Program-made: the position numbers and the translations under genes | In this document: one piece after another, positions 1-8,732 of the stretch | Layout of the letters: every line of letters starts with the position of its first letter | Numbering within the stretch: the first letter of the stretch is position 1 | NCBI RefSeq assembly: GCF_021800405.1 | Contig: NZ_CP084550.1 | Location: forward strand, 2,046,001-2,110,000 | Length of the DNA stretch: 64,000 nt | Origin: Arthrobacter sp. FW306-07-I | GTDB taxonomy: Bacteria; Actinomycetota; Actinomycetes; Actinomycetales; Micrococcaceae | Direction: 5' to 3' | The notes under the pieces: generated by a model | What the model saw: the letters and a program-made list of their open reading frames with translations, nothing else | Database searches by the model: none | Told to the model about the DNA's origin: nothing

Positions 1-2
1 CC

Positions 3-239
3 TACCGGGTGCTGATGGTATGGGTCTACGACAGGACAAGGAGCCTGCTCGTGGCAACTCTGATGCATGCAAGCTACGCAGCCAGCACACTCCCTATCCT
101 CTCGCCGTCCCTGAGTGGGACATCCTTCTTGATCCACGCCTCGCTGCTCAGCGCCGCACTCTGGATCGGAGTCGCAGTGGTCGCTCTGACCGACCACGAA
201 CACCTCACCTGGCATCAGCTGGGACTGCATCCCGCGTGA
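3..239 (+). CDS. CPBP family intramembrane metalloprotease, C-terminal part (gene cut by window start)
   Basis: Only the last 78 residues lie in the window; the frame is open to the left edge and ends at a TGA. The visible piece reads YRVLMVWVYDRTRSLL, then VATLMHASYAAS, then a hydrophobic segment. This is how the last conserved part of CPBP (Abi, PF02517) proteases looks, with the third-motif His in a transmembrane helix (MHASYAAS). These are membrane proteins related to type II CAAX prenyl endopeptidases. The catalytic Glu-Glu motif would be upstream and cannot be checked. A second CPBP gene is at 16.4-17.3 kb on the other strand. Confidence 0.65.
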   Translation, partial: YRVLMVWVYDRTRSLLVATLMHASYAASTLPILSPSLSGTSFLIHASLLSAALWIGVAVVALTDHEHLTWHQLGLHPA

Positions 240-279
240 AAAAGCTCTGGCATTGTTCTCGCCCCGGTAGTCTCCAGGG

Positions 280-1131
280 ATGGAATCCTGGCACCGGAAC
301 CGGCTCAGCGCCGGACAGGCTGGCTTTGTGGAGAGCCGGTTTCCCGGCGTTCGCCTCCTGAATGATCTTTCGTGGAATCTCGTAGATACCACCGTGCTGG
401 AGGTGGAGCACGGTGAGCGCAGATACGTGGTCAAGGCTGCGGGACCGGCCAACCGTCACATCGGCCGTGAGATAGCGGCCCACGGGTCCTTCACCGGCAT
501 CTGGGCCTCCAAGGACAGGGCACCCAGCTTAGTAACTGCCAGCCGAGGGCTGAACCTCTTGGTGACGGAATACCTGGACGGTTCCCCGGTCGAAGGAGGA
601 GCCGCTGAATATGACGCAGACACCTACCTGCAGGCCGGCCAGTTACTGCGTGCCTTCCACGCCCAAGCGGTACGGGTGGACCCGCAGTATGAAGATGCAG
701 CCACCGCCAAAGCCATGGCCTGGCTGGACAAGCCCCAGCAGATGGACAAAGCCGCCGCAGAAAAAGCGCGGAACATCCTCGCCTCCTACCGGCCGGAACC
801 GGTCAGGGCCGTCCCGACCCACGGCGACTGGCAACCGCGTAACTGGCTCATGAACGGGACCGAGCTCAGGATCATCGACTTCGGACGGTTCGAGTTCAGG
901 CCCGCACTCAGCGATTTCTGCCGCTTGGCCGCGCAGCAATGGCGATCGGGCCCCGAACTGGAGGAGGCCTTCTTCAAGGGGTACGGTTTCGACCCTCGAG
1001 AGAGCAGGCTTTGGAACATAACCCAGCTTCGCGAAGCTGTCTCCACCGCTGCCTGGGCGTTCCAGGTTGGTGACCGTGAGTTCGAGGAACAAGGTCACCA
1101 CATGCTCCGGGATGCCCTCGCTAACTACTGA
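280..1131 (+). CDS. Aminoglycoside phosphotransferase (APH)-like family protein
   Basis: A 283-residue protein of the APH/choline kinase fold. Residues 181-190 read HGDWQPRNWL, which carries the Brenner-type HGDxxxxN motif (catalytic Asp183, metal-binding Asn188). IIDFGR places the second metal-binding Asp at residue 200. The N-terminal lobe has a likely ATP-binding Lys at 52 (RYVVKAAG). Family members phosphorylate antibiotics, sugars or other small metabolites, and the substrate cannot be read from the sequence; this gene should not be called a resistance gene on family alone. It begins 40 bases after the CPBP gene and may be co-transcribed with it. The 180 bases downstream hold no recognisable gene. 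Confidence 0.8.
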   Translation: MESWHRNRLSAGQAGFVESRFPGVRLLNDLSWNLVDTTVLEVEHGERRYVVKAAGPANRHIGREIAAHGSFTGIWASKDRAPSLVTASRGLNLLVTEYLDGSPVEGGAAEYDADTYLQAGQLLRAFHAQAVRVDPQYEDAATAKAMAWLDKPQQMDKAAAEKARNILASYRPEPVRAVPTHGDWQPRNWLMNGTELRIIDFGRFEFRPALSDFCRLAAQQWRSGPELEEAFFKGYGFDPRESRLWNITQLREAVSTAAWAFQVGDREFEEQGHHMLRDALANY

Positions 1132-1311
1132 CCGGGCTTGCGATTGGGGCTGGTTTTGGGCCTTCAACTCAACATAGCCACCAGCTCTGCCAAGCTCTGA
1201 AGCGAACCACTTCGTCCAGTGCCTTTCCTGCCGGGCGGAGTTGAGTTGCTCGATTTCAAACCAGGAACGCTGGTTAAGATGCCCAAGGAAGCCAGGGGGT
1301 ATCCCTAAGCT

Positions 1312-1974
1312 GTGAGCATGGGGCAGCAGGCCGAGGTGGTACTTGTGCACGGATTGTGGCACCAGCCCGCCCACTTTGACCGGCTCGCGGAGGCCCTAAG
1401 GGAGCAGGCTGTTACTGTCCATGTTCCCCGTCTGCATCGGGGCTCGCTGGCCGCGGATACTGCGGGGGTGCAGGAGGTGGTGGACGCGTGCCACGTCCCG
1501 CCCGTCGCCGTCGGTCACTCCTACGGGGGATCAGTCATCAGCGGCCTGCAACGAATTTCGCGACTCGTGTACGTCGCGGCGTTCGTGCCCGCGGCGGGTG
1601 AGAGCGGGGCCTCACTGGGCGGTCCCGGCGCTGCAATCAACAGCGCACTGCAGCACAACGACGATGGAAGCACCAGCATTCAGCCAGGGCTCGCCCGGGA
1701 AGCCCTTTATGCCGACTGCACTGACGCCGACAGCGCCTGGGCAACGGCGCTGCTGGTACCGCAGCAACCGGGCCACGGCCGCGGAATGCCCGAGCGCATG
1801 GCGTGGCAAAGCCTTGAAAGCACCTACGTTCTCTGCGAGGGTGACAAAGCACTGGATCCCGCGCTTCAGGAGCGCATGGCGGAAAGGTGCACCACATCGG
1901 TCACCATTAAGGCGGGCCACTCACCTTTCATCAGCCGTCCCGCAGATCTCGCCACGGTGATCATGAGCGTCTGA
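1312..1974 (+). CDS. Alpha/beta hydrolase
   Basis: A 220-residue single-domain alpha/beta hydrolase. The strand-loop VVLVHGLWHQPAHF provides the oxyanion region, GHSYGG near residue 70 is the nucleophile elbow (Ser70), and AGHSPFIS near the C-terminus supplies the His. There is no signal peptide, so it should be cytoplasmic. Length and pattern match the small EstC/salicylate esterase-like hydrolases. The substrate is unknown. The GTG at 1312 and an ATG at 1318 are both possible starts; an AGGGGGT stretch about 15-20 bases upstream does not decide between them. Confidence 0.75.
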   Translation: MSMGQQAEVVLVHGLWHQPAHFDRLAEALREQAVTVHVPRLHRGSLAADTAGVQEVVDACHVPPVAVGHSYGGSVISGLQRISRLVYVAAFVPAAGESGASLGGPGAAINSALQHNDDGSTSIQPGLAREALYADCTDADSAWATALLVPQQPGHGRGMPERMAWQSLESTYVLCEGDKALDPALQERMAERCTTSVTIKAGHSPFISRPADLATVIMSV

Positions 1975-2060
1975 AGTCCACCTCAAGAGCAATATTTTCC
2001 TGGACTTGCTGCCTGACCGAAGATCGCCGAGGTTAGACGTTGCCAAAAATGCTTCGCACG

Positions 2061-2080
2061 GGACACGCCCAGCCGTGTCC
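2061..2080. promoter_or_regulatory. Perfect 7-bp inverted repeat upstream of formate dehydrogenase operon
   Basis: GGACACG (2061-2067) and CGTGTCC (2074-2080) form a perfect inverted repeat with a 6-base centre. It lies 37 bases before the formate dehydrogenase start and about 87 bases after the hydrolase stop. It could be a regulator site for the fdh operon or a weak terminator for the hydrolase; a short T-containing tract (TGTTACTT) follows but is not a proper U-run. No convincing -35/-10 pair was found. The role is inferred from position only. Confidence 0.3.
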
Positions 2081-2116
2081 TGTTACTTCGGCCGTGGTCA
2101 GGGGTAAGCTCCAGAA

Positions 2117-5100
2117 ATGGCACCGCGAAGTTTTCTTCAATGGCCGGTCGTCCGTCAGCTGAGCACGGGCGACCTGTTCGGCCGTGGCCCAGCGGTCACA
2201 TCGGCCAAGACCAAGGCAATAGCTCCCCGCACGGCCACTGCCGACCGTGTGGTGCAGAGCGTGTGCCCCTACTGCGCCGTTGGCTGTGGGCAACGCGTCT
2301 ACGTTAAGGACGAAAAGGTAGTCCAGATCGAAGGCGATCCGGATTCACCCATTTCACGCGGCCGGCTGTGCCCCAAAGGCTCTGCCAGTGAGCAGTTGGT
2401 CAATTCGCCGGGCCGGCAGACCAAAGTGCTTTATCGTGCGCCGCGTTCCACCGAGTGGGAACACCTGGACCTGGAGAAGGCCCTTGACATGGTGGCGGAC
2501 CGGTTTATCGAGACCCGCCGCAGGACCTGGCAACAGGAAGACGATCAAGGCCGGCTGCTGCGCCGCACCATGGGCATCGCTTCGCTGGGTGGCGCAACCC
2601 TGGACAACGAAGAGAACTACCTCATCAAGAAGCTCTTCACAGCAGCAGGGGCGGTGCAGACCGAGAACCAGGCCCGCATATGACACTCCGCGACGGTTCC
2701 CAGTTTGGGAGCCTCTTTTGGACGCGGTGGTGCAACGCAATCACTGCAGGACATGGCCAACGCCGACTGCATCGTCATCCAGGGGTCCAACATGGCCGAG
2801 TGCCACCCTGTGGGCTATCAGTGGGTGGCGGAGGCGAAGGCGCGCGGTGCGAAGGTCATCCACGTCGATCCCCGCTTCACCCGCACGTCAGCGGTCTCGG
2901 ATAAGCACATACCTATTCGGGCCGGCTCGGACGTCGTGCTTCTCGGCGCACTGATCAACTACGTCATCAGCAACGATCTCTGGTTCAAGGAGTACGTCAG
3001 CGCGTATACCAACGCTGCAACCTTGGTCCACGACGATTACCGCGATGCCGAGGATCTGGGCGGGCTGTTCTCCGGCTTCGATCCCGAGAAGGGTGCTTAC
3101 GACACGTCCTCATGGGCATACGCGGAACGCGGGGACGGCGCCATTGACGAGCCCGGCCCCGGATCGGAACACGGTGCCGATGCCAGGGACCGCGCTGCCG
3201 GACATGCTTTCGGCAGCGGTGGTCCGCCCTTGGAGCACGCCGAAGTCCAGCGTGACGATACCCTCCAGAACCCCCGGACCGTTTTCCAGATCGTGAAGCG
3301 GCACTACGCCCGTTACACGGCTGAGATGGTCCAGGACATGTGCGGAATCAGCGTGGCCGACTTCGAGTACCTGGCACGCACCATCACGGAGAACTCGGGC
3401 CGCGACCGGACCACCTGTTTCGCCTATGCTGTGGGCTGGACCCAGCACTCGCTGGGAACGCAGTTCATCCGGGCTGCCGCCATCCTGCAGCTCCTGCTCG
3501 GAAACGTGGGACGCCCGGGAAGCGGAATCATGGCCCTCCGCGGACATGCCAGCATCCAGGGCTCCACGGACATCCCCACCCTGTTCAACCTGCTGCCCGG
3601 GTACCTGCCGATGCCCAGCGCAGGCCGCCACGACACGCTCGAGGACTATCTGTCCGTCATCGGGTCGAAGCAGCAAAAAGGTTACTGGGCCAATGCAGAT
3701 GCCTACACCATCAGCCTTCTTAAGGCATGGTGGGGCGACGCCGCCACAGCGGACAACGACTGGGCATATGACTACATTCCGAGGCTGACCGGAGCCCACG
3801 GAACATACGAGACCGTGATGGGCATGCTCGAGGACGAAGTGGAAGGGTACTTCATCCTTGGACAGAACCCTGCTGTGGGTTCAGCCCACGGCCGGATGCA
3901 GCGGATGGGCATGTCCCACTTGAAGTGGCTTGTGGTGCGGGATCTGAATCTCATCGAGTCCGCTACCTGGTGGAAAGACGGTCCGGAGATCGAATCGGGG
4001 GAGCTGCGCACCGAAGACATCGAGACAGAGGTGTTCTTCATGCCGGCGGCGACCCACGTGGAGAAAGCCGGCTCGTTCACCCAGACCCAAAGGCTGCTGC
4101 AGTGGCGCCACCAGGCGGTTGCACCGCCAGGGGAGTGCCAAAGCGAACTGCAGTTCTTCTTTGAACTGGGTAAGCGGATCCGCGAGAAGCTGGCCGATTC
4201 CAAGGACGAACGCGACCGTCCGCTGCTCGACCTGACATGGGACTACCCCACGGACGAGCACGGCGATCCCGATGCGGAAGCGGTCCTTGCCGAGATCAAC
4301 GGCCGCCACCTGGCAGGTCCTGACGCCGGGAAGCCCCTGTCCTCCTACACGGAGATGCAGGCTGACGGATCCACGTCTGGCGGCTGCTGGATCTACACCG
4401 GTGTTTACGCTGACGGCTTCAACCATGCCGCCAACCGCAAGCCGGGCCAGGAACAGGGGCCGACGGCGTCGGAATGGGGCTGGGCTTGGCCTGCCAACCG
4501 CCGGATCCTCTACAACCGCGCCTCGGCCGACCCGGACGGTAAGCCGTGGAGCGAGCGGAAGAAGTACATCTGGTGGGACCAGGAGCAGGGTAAATGGGTC
4601 GGAGACGACGTGCCCGACTTCCCGGTTGACCTTGCCCCGGGCAGCCACCCGGACCCCTCTGTCGGTGGTCCGGCCGCCCTCAGCGGTGATGATCCCTTCA
4701 TCATGCAGGCTGACGGCAAGGGCTGGCTGTTTGCGCCGAAGGGCCTCATGGACGGACCCCTGCCCACGCACTACGAGGCGCAGGAATCACCGGTGGCCAA
4801 TGCGCTGTACCCGCAGCAGCAGAACCCTGCGCGGCTGGTGTTCCCCCGCAAGGACAACCTGAGTGCGCCAAGCGCGGGGACCAGTGGCTCCGACGTCTAC
4901 CCGTATGTCTTCACCACGTACCGGCTGACCGAGCACCATACAGCGGGCGGAATGAGCCGCTGGCTTCCGTACCTGTCCGAGCTGCAACCGGAGATGTTCT
5001 GCGAAGTCTCGCCTCAGCTGGCGGCGGAGCGGGGTCTCGAACCTTACGGGTGGGCCACGATTATTTCGGCGCGCTCCGCCATCGAGGCAAAGGTCTTGGT

Positions 5101-5452
5101 TACTGACCGCATGGCGCCGCTCAAGGTCGGAGGCCACACCGTGCACCAGATCGGGCTGCCGTACCACTGGGGCGTCGGCAGCAATGCCGTCGTCAGCGGC
5201 GACGCTGCAAACGATTTGCTGGGTGTGACCCTTGATCCCAATGTCCAGATTCAGGAATCGAAGGTGGCCTCGTGCGACATCCGGCCGGGCCGCAGGCCCC
5301 GCGGGGCGGAACTGCTTGCCCTGGTTGCTGAATATCAGGAACGGGCCGGAGTGACCACCGAGACCGGCAACCGCGCCGTCACCAATCCCGCGGCGGAAGG
5401 CATCCAACCCCGCCCGGGTGAAAAGGGCAGCGCCGACGGTGGGGAGAACTGA
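2117..5452 (+). CDS. fdnG: Selenocysteine-containing formate dehydrogenase, major (alpha) subunit
   Basis: Catalytic subunit of a formate dehydrogenase-N/O type enzyme (formate to CO2), a molybdenum/tungsten bis-MGD oxidoreductase. The reading frame is interrupted by a TGA at 2681-2683 but continues in the same frame to 5452; read through it gives 1111 residues with selenocysteine at 189. The context ENQARI-Sec-HSATVPSLGASFGRGG aligns with the Sec site of E. coli FdnG (NQARV-Sec-HGPTVASL). Cys50, Cys53, Cys57 and Cys85 (CPYCAVGCG ... LCPKG) bind a 4Fe-4S cluster. The conserved GWTQH, LLLGNVGRPG and LRGHASIQG blocks follow, with a C-terminal molydopterin-binding domain. No Tat signal is present; an in-frame TAA at 2105 prevents a longer N-terminus. 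Residues ~336-380 are a Gly/Asp-rich insertion relative to FdnG. First gene of the fdh operon. Confidence 0.95.
2681..2713 (+). promoter_or_regulatory. Selenocysteine UGA codon with bacterial SECIS-like hairpin
   Basis: The in-frame TGA (2681-2683) is followed after exactly 11 bases by a hairpin. GGTTCCC (2695-2701) pairs with GGGAGCC (2707-2713) through seven pairs, including one G-U wobble, closing a five-base AGTTT loop that has the apical G-U dinucleotide at 2703-2704. Spacing and apical GU match the minimal E. coli fdhF SECIS recognised by the C-terminal winged helices of SelB. The bulged U of fdhF is replaced here by a U-G/U-A pair. Presence of selA, selB, selC and selD a few kilobases away makes recoding to Sec, not termination, the expected outcome. 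Confidence 0.9.
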
Positions 5453-5553
5453 TGAGTCTGCTCCCCACCGTGTCAGCCCAAGCAAACACTGCCCCGTCCG
5501 GAACGCTGCCTGCCGGCGGCGTTCCGGACACCAACCCGACGACGGAGGACTAG
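5452..5553 (+). CDS. Possible 33-residue small protein between formate dehydrogenase alpha and beta genes
   Basis: An ATG at 5452 overlaps the alpha-subunit stop (TGATG), and the frame runs 33 codons to a TAG at 5551-5553, directly abutting the beta-subunit ATG at 5554. The peptide begins MSLLPTVSAQANTAPSG and is rich in Pro, Thr, Gly and Ala, with no Cys and no membrane segment. Both junctions have the geometry of translational coupling, and the beta-subunit ribosome site (GGAGGA) lies in its last codons. It is not a family I recognise. It could equally be an untranslated spacer or a leader that couples beta translation to alpha; the composition gives no strong coding signal. Confidence 0.35.
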   Translation: MSLLPTVSAQANTAPSGTLPAGGVPDTNPTTED

Positions 5554-6561
5554 ATGGGCCAGCTGTCCGGACCGACCGACCCCACCGCCGATGCCCACTG
5601 GGAGCACAACCATCCGCGCAAGGGGTTCTTCACCGACACCTCGATCTGCATCGGCTGCAAGGCCTGCGAAGTTGCCTGCAAGGAGTGGAACCACAACCCG
5701 CAGGACGGAAACCTGGAACTGCTTGGGTCCTCCTACGACAACACCGGATCGCTGGGTGCCAGCACCTGGCGGCACGTCGCCTTTATTGAACAGGGCCAGG
5801 AACGCATTATCGAGGCGCGAGAGTCAGGCCGTGCCCTGGTCAGCCTGGGCATGCCGCGCATCGGGCCGCCGGCCCCGGCAACGGCTGTTACGGATCTTGC
5901 GGACGCTGATACTACCCCGCCGGACACCGCAGACTTCCGGTGGCTGATGTCCTCTGATGTCTGCAAGCACTGCACCCACGCCGGCTGCCTCGACGTCTGC
6001 CCCACCGGCGCGCTGTTCCGCACAGAGTTCGGCACCGTCGTGGTCCAGGATGACGTCTGCAACGGCTGCGGTACCTGCGTGGCCGGGTGCCCCTTCGGCG
6101 TGATCGAGCGCCGCAGCAACGGCACGGTCAAAGTCGCCAGCAGCAGGGAAGAACAGCACGCCAAGCATCCCGACGTCCCCAACGAGGGCATCGCCCAGAA
6201 GTGCACGCTGTGCTATGACCGGCTGCTTGACGACCAGACGCCGGCATGCGCCAAGGCATGCCCGACGACGTCCATCAAGTTCGGCGACCACGATGACATG
6301 GTGGAGACGGCCCGGGAGCGGGTGGCCACCCTGCATGCGCAGGGGATGACCGAAGCAAGGCTCTACGGGGCGAACGAAAACGACGGCGTCGGCGGAACCG
6401 GATCTGTCTTCCTGCTGCTGGACGAACCAGAAGTGTACGGGCTTCCGCCGGACCCCCGGGTGCCCACCGCAGACTTGCCGAAGATGTACCGCCGCGCCGG
6501 CATGGCCGTGGCAGGCATGGCTGCGGCCGCTGCGTTGGCCTTCCTGGGAGGACGGGCGTGA
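5554..6561 (+). CDS. fdnH: Formate dehydrogenase iron-sulfur (beta) subunit
   Basis: A 335-residue polyferredoxin-type electron transfer subunit that carries electrons from the molybdenum subunit to the membrane subunit. Sixteen Cys in four groups can bind four 4Fe-4S clusters: Cys32/35/38/42 (CIGCKACEVAC), Cys137/140/145/149 (CKHCTHAGCLDVC), Cys169/172/175/179 (CNGCGTCVAGC) and Cys217/220/232/236. The C-terminus ends in one hydrophobic helix (RRAGMAVAGMAAAAALAFLGG), like the anchor helix of E. coli FdnH. No Tat signal is visible. A GGAGGA ribosome site lies just before the ATG. The stop overlaps the GTG of the next gene (GTGA), so the genes are translationally coupled. Confidence 0.93.
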   Translation: MGQLSGPTDPTADAHWEHNHPRKGFFTDTSICIGCKACEVACKEWNHNPQDGNLELLGSSYDNTGSLGASTWRHVAFIEQGQERIIEARESGRALVSLGMPRIGPPAPATAVTDLADADTTPPDTADFRWLMSSDVCKHCTHAGCLDVCPTGALFRTEFGTVVVQDDVCNGCGTCVAGCPFGVIERRSNGTVKVASSREEQHAKHPDVPNEGIAQKCTLCYDRLLDDQTPACAKACPTTSIKFGDHDDMVETARERVATLHAQGMTEARLYGANENDGVGGTGSVFLLLDEPEVYGLPPDPRVPTADLPKMYRRAGMAVAGMAAAAALAFLGGRA

Positions 6562-7649
6562 CCCTCTCAGAGTTCGACAGCTTCCGGCCATCAGAACCTG
6601 CCCGACGCCGCCGGCAGGGCGGCAAGCGCGGCACCGGTCGACGCCGGGACAATGGTGACGGCTCACGGGAAATGCCCATGGTTCCGGAGCCTGAGTTCAC
6701 CTCGTACTACGGGCGTCCCGTCGTGAAGCCGGCGCCTTGGGGCGATGACGTGGCCATATACCTGTTCCTGGGTGGCGTGGCAGGCGGGTCAGCCCTCCTC
6801 GGTCTTGGCGGGCAGCTGACCGGCCGGCCTATCCTTCGCCGCAACGCCCGGCTGGGCGCCTTGGCGGCAGTAAGCGCCGGTGCCGTTGCCCTGGTGAAGG
6901 ACCTGGGCAGGCCGGAACGTTTCCTGCACATGCTGCGGACCTTCAAGGTGACCTCGCCGATGAGTGTGGGCTCGTGGATCCTTAGCGCCTTCAGCGCGGG
7001 CACGGCCGTGACCGCGGTGGCGGAAATCGACCGGATGACCGGCAGCCGGCTTCCGCTGGGTCCGTTGCGGAAGGTCCTGCATGCAGTGGAAGGTGCGGCC
7101 GGCGTCGAAGCGGCGGTTTTCGCCGGGCCACTGGCGGCGTACACGGCTGTCCTGCTGGGTGATACCGCCACCCCGACATGGAATGCTGCGCACGAGGAAC
7201 TGCCATTCGTCTTCGTTAGTTCGGCCTGCCTCGCTTCTGCCGGCCTCGCCATGGTTACCACACCCATCCATGAGACAGGACCGGCCCGGAAACTTGCGGT
7301 GCTCGGCGTGCTGGGGGATGTCGCTGCCATGAAGGTGATGGAGCGCCGCATGGATCCGGTGGCCGCCGAGCCCCTGCACCAGGGTAAGGCGGGCTCCATG
7401 CTGAAGTGGAGCGAGCGGTTGGCGTTGGCCGGCGGACTCGGAACGCTGCTCGCGGGGCGCAACCGCGTGGTGGCGGCAGCTTCGGGATTGGCGCTGCTGG
7501 GCGCTTCGGCCCTGACCCGCTTCGGCGTGTTCGAAGCGGGCCTCGCCTCGGCCAGGGATCCGCGGTACACCATCGAACCGCAGAAGAACCGGCTCGCTGC
7601 CCGCCGTGCCGCAGGCGTGACCGGCGACGCGATCACCACCGCCGGTTGA
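6558..7649 (+). CDS. NrfD/PsrC-like membrane subunit of formate dehydrogenase
   Basis: A 363-residue polytopic membrane protein with about eight hydrophobic helices, from VAIYLFLGGVAGGSALLGLG onward. This opening pattern, followed by LVKDLGRPERFLHMLRTFKVTSPMSVGSW split over two helices, is typical of NrfD/PsrC quinone-interacting subunits, not of the cytochrome b FdnI. It likely passes formate-derived electrons to menaquinone without heme. The first ~35 residues are polar and very Arg-rich (ARRRRQGG, GRRRDNG), unusual for the family, which supports a cytoplasmic N-terminus. The GTG start overlaps the beta-subunit stop by 4 bases. The gene ends only 13 bases from the convergent selD stop. Confidence 0.85.
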   Translation: MTLSEFDSFRPSEPARRRRQGGKRGTGRRRDNGDGSREMPMVPEPEFTSYYGRPVVKPAPWGDDVAIYLFLGGVAGGSALLGLGGQLTGRPILRRNARLGALAAVSAGAVALVKDLGRPERFLHMLRTFKVTSPMSVGSWILSAFSAGTAVTAVAEIDRMTGSRLPLGPLRKVLHAVEGAAGVEAAVFAGPLAAYTAVLLGDTATPTWNAAHEELPFVFVSSACLASAGLAMVTTPIHETGPARKLAVLGVLGDVAAMKVMERRMDPVAAEPLHQGKAGSMLKWSERLALAGGLGTLLAGRNRVVAAASGLALLGASALTRFGVFEAGLASARDPRYTIEPQKNRLAARRAAGVTGDAITTAG

Positions 7650-7662
7650 GCGGGCAGCCGCG

Positions 7663-8688
7663 TCAGCGGACCTCGATGCCCCGCCCTGCAGTGGTGTGGC
7701 CGATCACCGGGTAGCCCGGCAACTCGCCGACCACCAGCAGCCCGCCTGAGGTCTGGGCATCGGCCAGCAGCAGCAGGTCGTTTTCGGTGACGCCGGCAGC
7801 GGAGCGCAGGTGCGGCCGCACCCAATCAAGGTTGCGCCGGGTTCCGCCGGAGACGAAACCGTCACGGAGTGCCTCCCGCGCGCCCTCGATCAGTGGTACA
7901 GCCTTCAGATCGATCACGGCGCCCACCTCCGAGGCGCGGACCATCTTGTAAAGGTGCCCCAGCAGGCCAAAACCCGTCACGTCAGTGGCGGCCCGGACGC
8001 CGGCAGCAACCGCGGCGTCGGCTGCGTCCCGGTTGAGGGCCGCCATCGTCTCCACCGCTTCAGCGAACACCTCCCCGGTCTGCTTGTGCCGGTTGTTGAG
8101 AAGTCCGACGCCGAGTGGCTTGGTGAGCGTGATCGGCAGCCCGGGCTGGGCGGCGTCGTTGCGGAGCAGGCGGTCGGGGTGGGCGACGCCCGTGACAGCC
8201 ATGCCGTACTTCGGCTCCGGATCGTCGATGGAGTGCCCACCGAGCACCGGGCACCCCGCCTGGGACGCCACACTCAGCCCGCCGCGGAGGACTTCCGTCA
8301 TCAATTCCATCGGCAGGACTCCGCGGGGCCAGCCGACGAGGTTGATCGCCGTGACCGGGCGGCCGCCCATCGCGTAGATGTCCGAGAGGGCATTGGCGGC
8401 CGCAATCCGGCCCCAGTCAAACGCGTCGTCAACCACGGGAGTGAAGAAGTCAGCGGTGGTGAGGACGGCCAGATCATCGCGGACCAGGACCGCCGCGGCG
8501 TCGTCGCCGCTGTCCAGGCCAACCAGCACCTCTGCGCCCGGTTGGCCGATCAGGCCGCGGACGGCGTCCTCGAGTTCGCCTGGCGGAATCTTGCAGGCGC
8601 AGCCTCCGCCGTGGGCATAGTCGGTGAGCCGGAGCAAGCCGGCGGCACCATCATCAAGTTGCTGTACTGACGTCTGAGCCTCATTCAC
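7663..8688 (-). CDS. selD: Selenide, water dikinase (selenophosphate synthetase)
   Basis: Makes selenophosphate from selenide and ATP, the selenium donor for SelA. The 341-residue protein has the glycine-rich N-terminus YAHGGGCACKI, which gives the catalytic Cys30 and Lys33 that match Cys17 and Lys20 of E. coli SelD. This enzyme therefore uses Cys, not Sec, at that site. The PurM-like blocks LDSGDDAAAVLV, TTADFFTPVVDD and ATDVTGFGLLGHL follow. It is transcribed toward the formate dehydrogenase operon and divergently from tRNA-Sec/selA/selB, with 44 bases between its start and the tRNA 5' end. Length is normal for the family. Confidence 0.95.
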   Translation of the reverse strand: MNEAQTSVQQLDDGAAGLLRLTDYAHGGGCACKIPPGELEDAVRGLIGQPGAEVLVGLDSGDDAAAVLVRDDLAVLTTADFFTPVVDDAFDWGRIAAANALSDIYAMGGRPVTAINLVGWPRGVLPMELMTEVLRGGLSVASQAGCPVLGGHSIDDPEPKYGMAVTGVAHPDRLLRNDAAQPGLPITLTKPLGVGLLNNRHKQTGEVFAEAVETMAALNRDAADAAVAAGVRAATDVTGFGLLGHLYKMVRASEVGAVIDLKAVPLIEGAREALRDGFVSGGTRRNLDWVRPHLRSAAGVTENDLLLLADAQTSGGLLVVGELPGYPVIGHTTAGRGIEVR

Positions 8689-8719
8689 CCGCCTAGCGTA
8701 CCCCTCCAGTTAACCCTGC

Positions 8720-8725
8720 TATATT
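8720..8725 (+). promoter_or_regulatory. Probable -10 element of the tRNA-Sec/selAB transcript
   Basis: TATATT lies 7 bases before the first base of tRNA-Sec, the spacing expected if transcription starts at or near the mature 5' end. No good -35 hexamer is found at the usual distance. This is the only A/T-rich hexamer in the 44-base gap between the divergent selD and selC genes. The call rests on position and similarity to TATAAT only. Confidence 0.4.
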
Positions 8726-8732
8726 GAGGCGC

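Noticed and set aside
280..1131. Antibiotic-resistance aminoglycoside kinase
   Set aside because: The APH fold covers many metabolic kinases and nothing in the sequence points to an aminoglycoside.
2681..2683. TGA in the FDH alpha gene as a nonsense mutation
   Set aside because: It is at the Sec position, is followed by a SECIS-like hairpin, and the window carries selA, selB, selC and selD.
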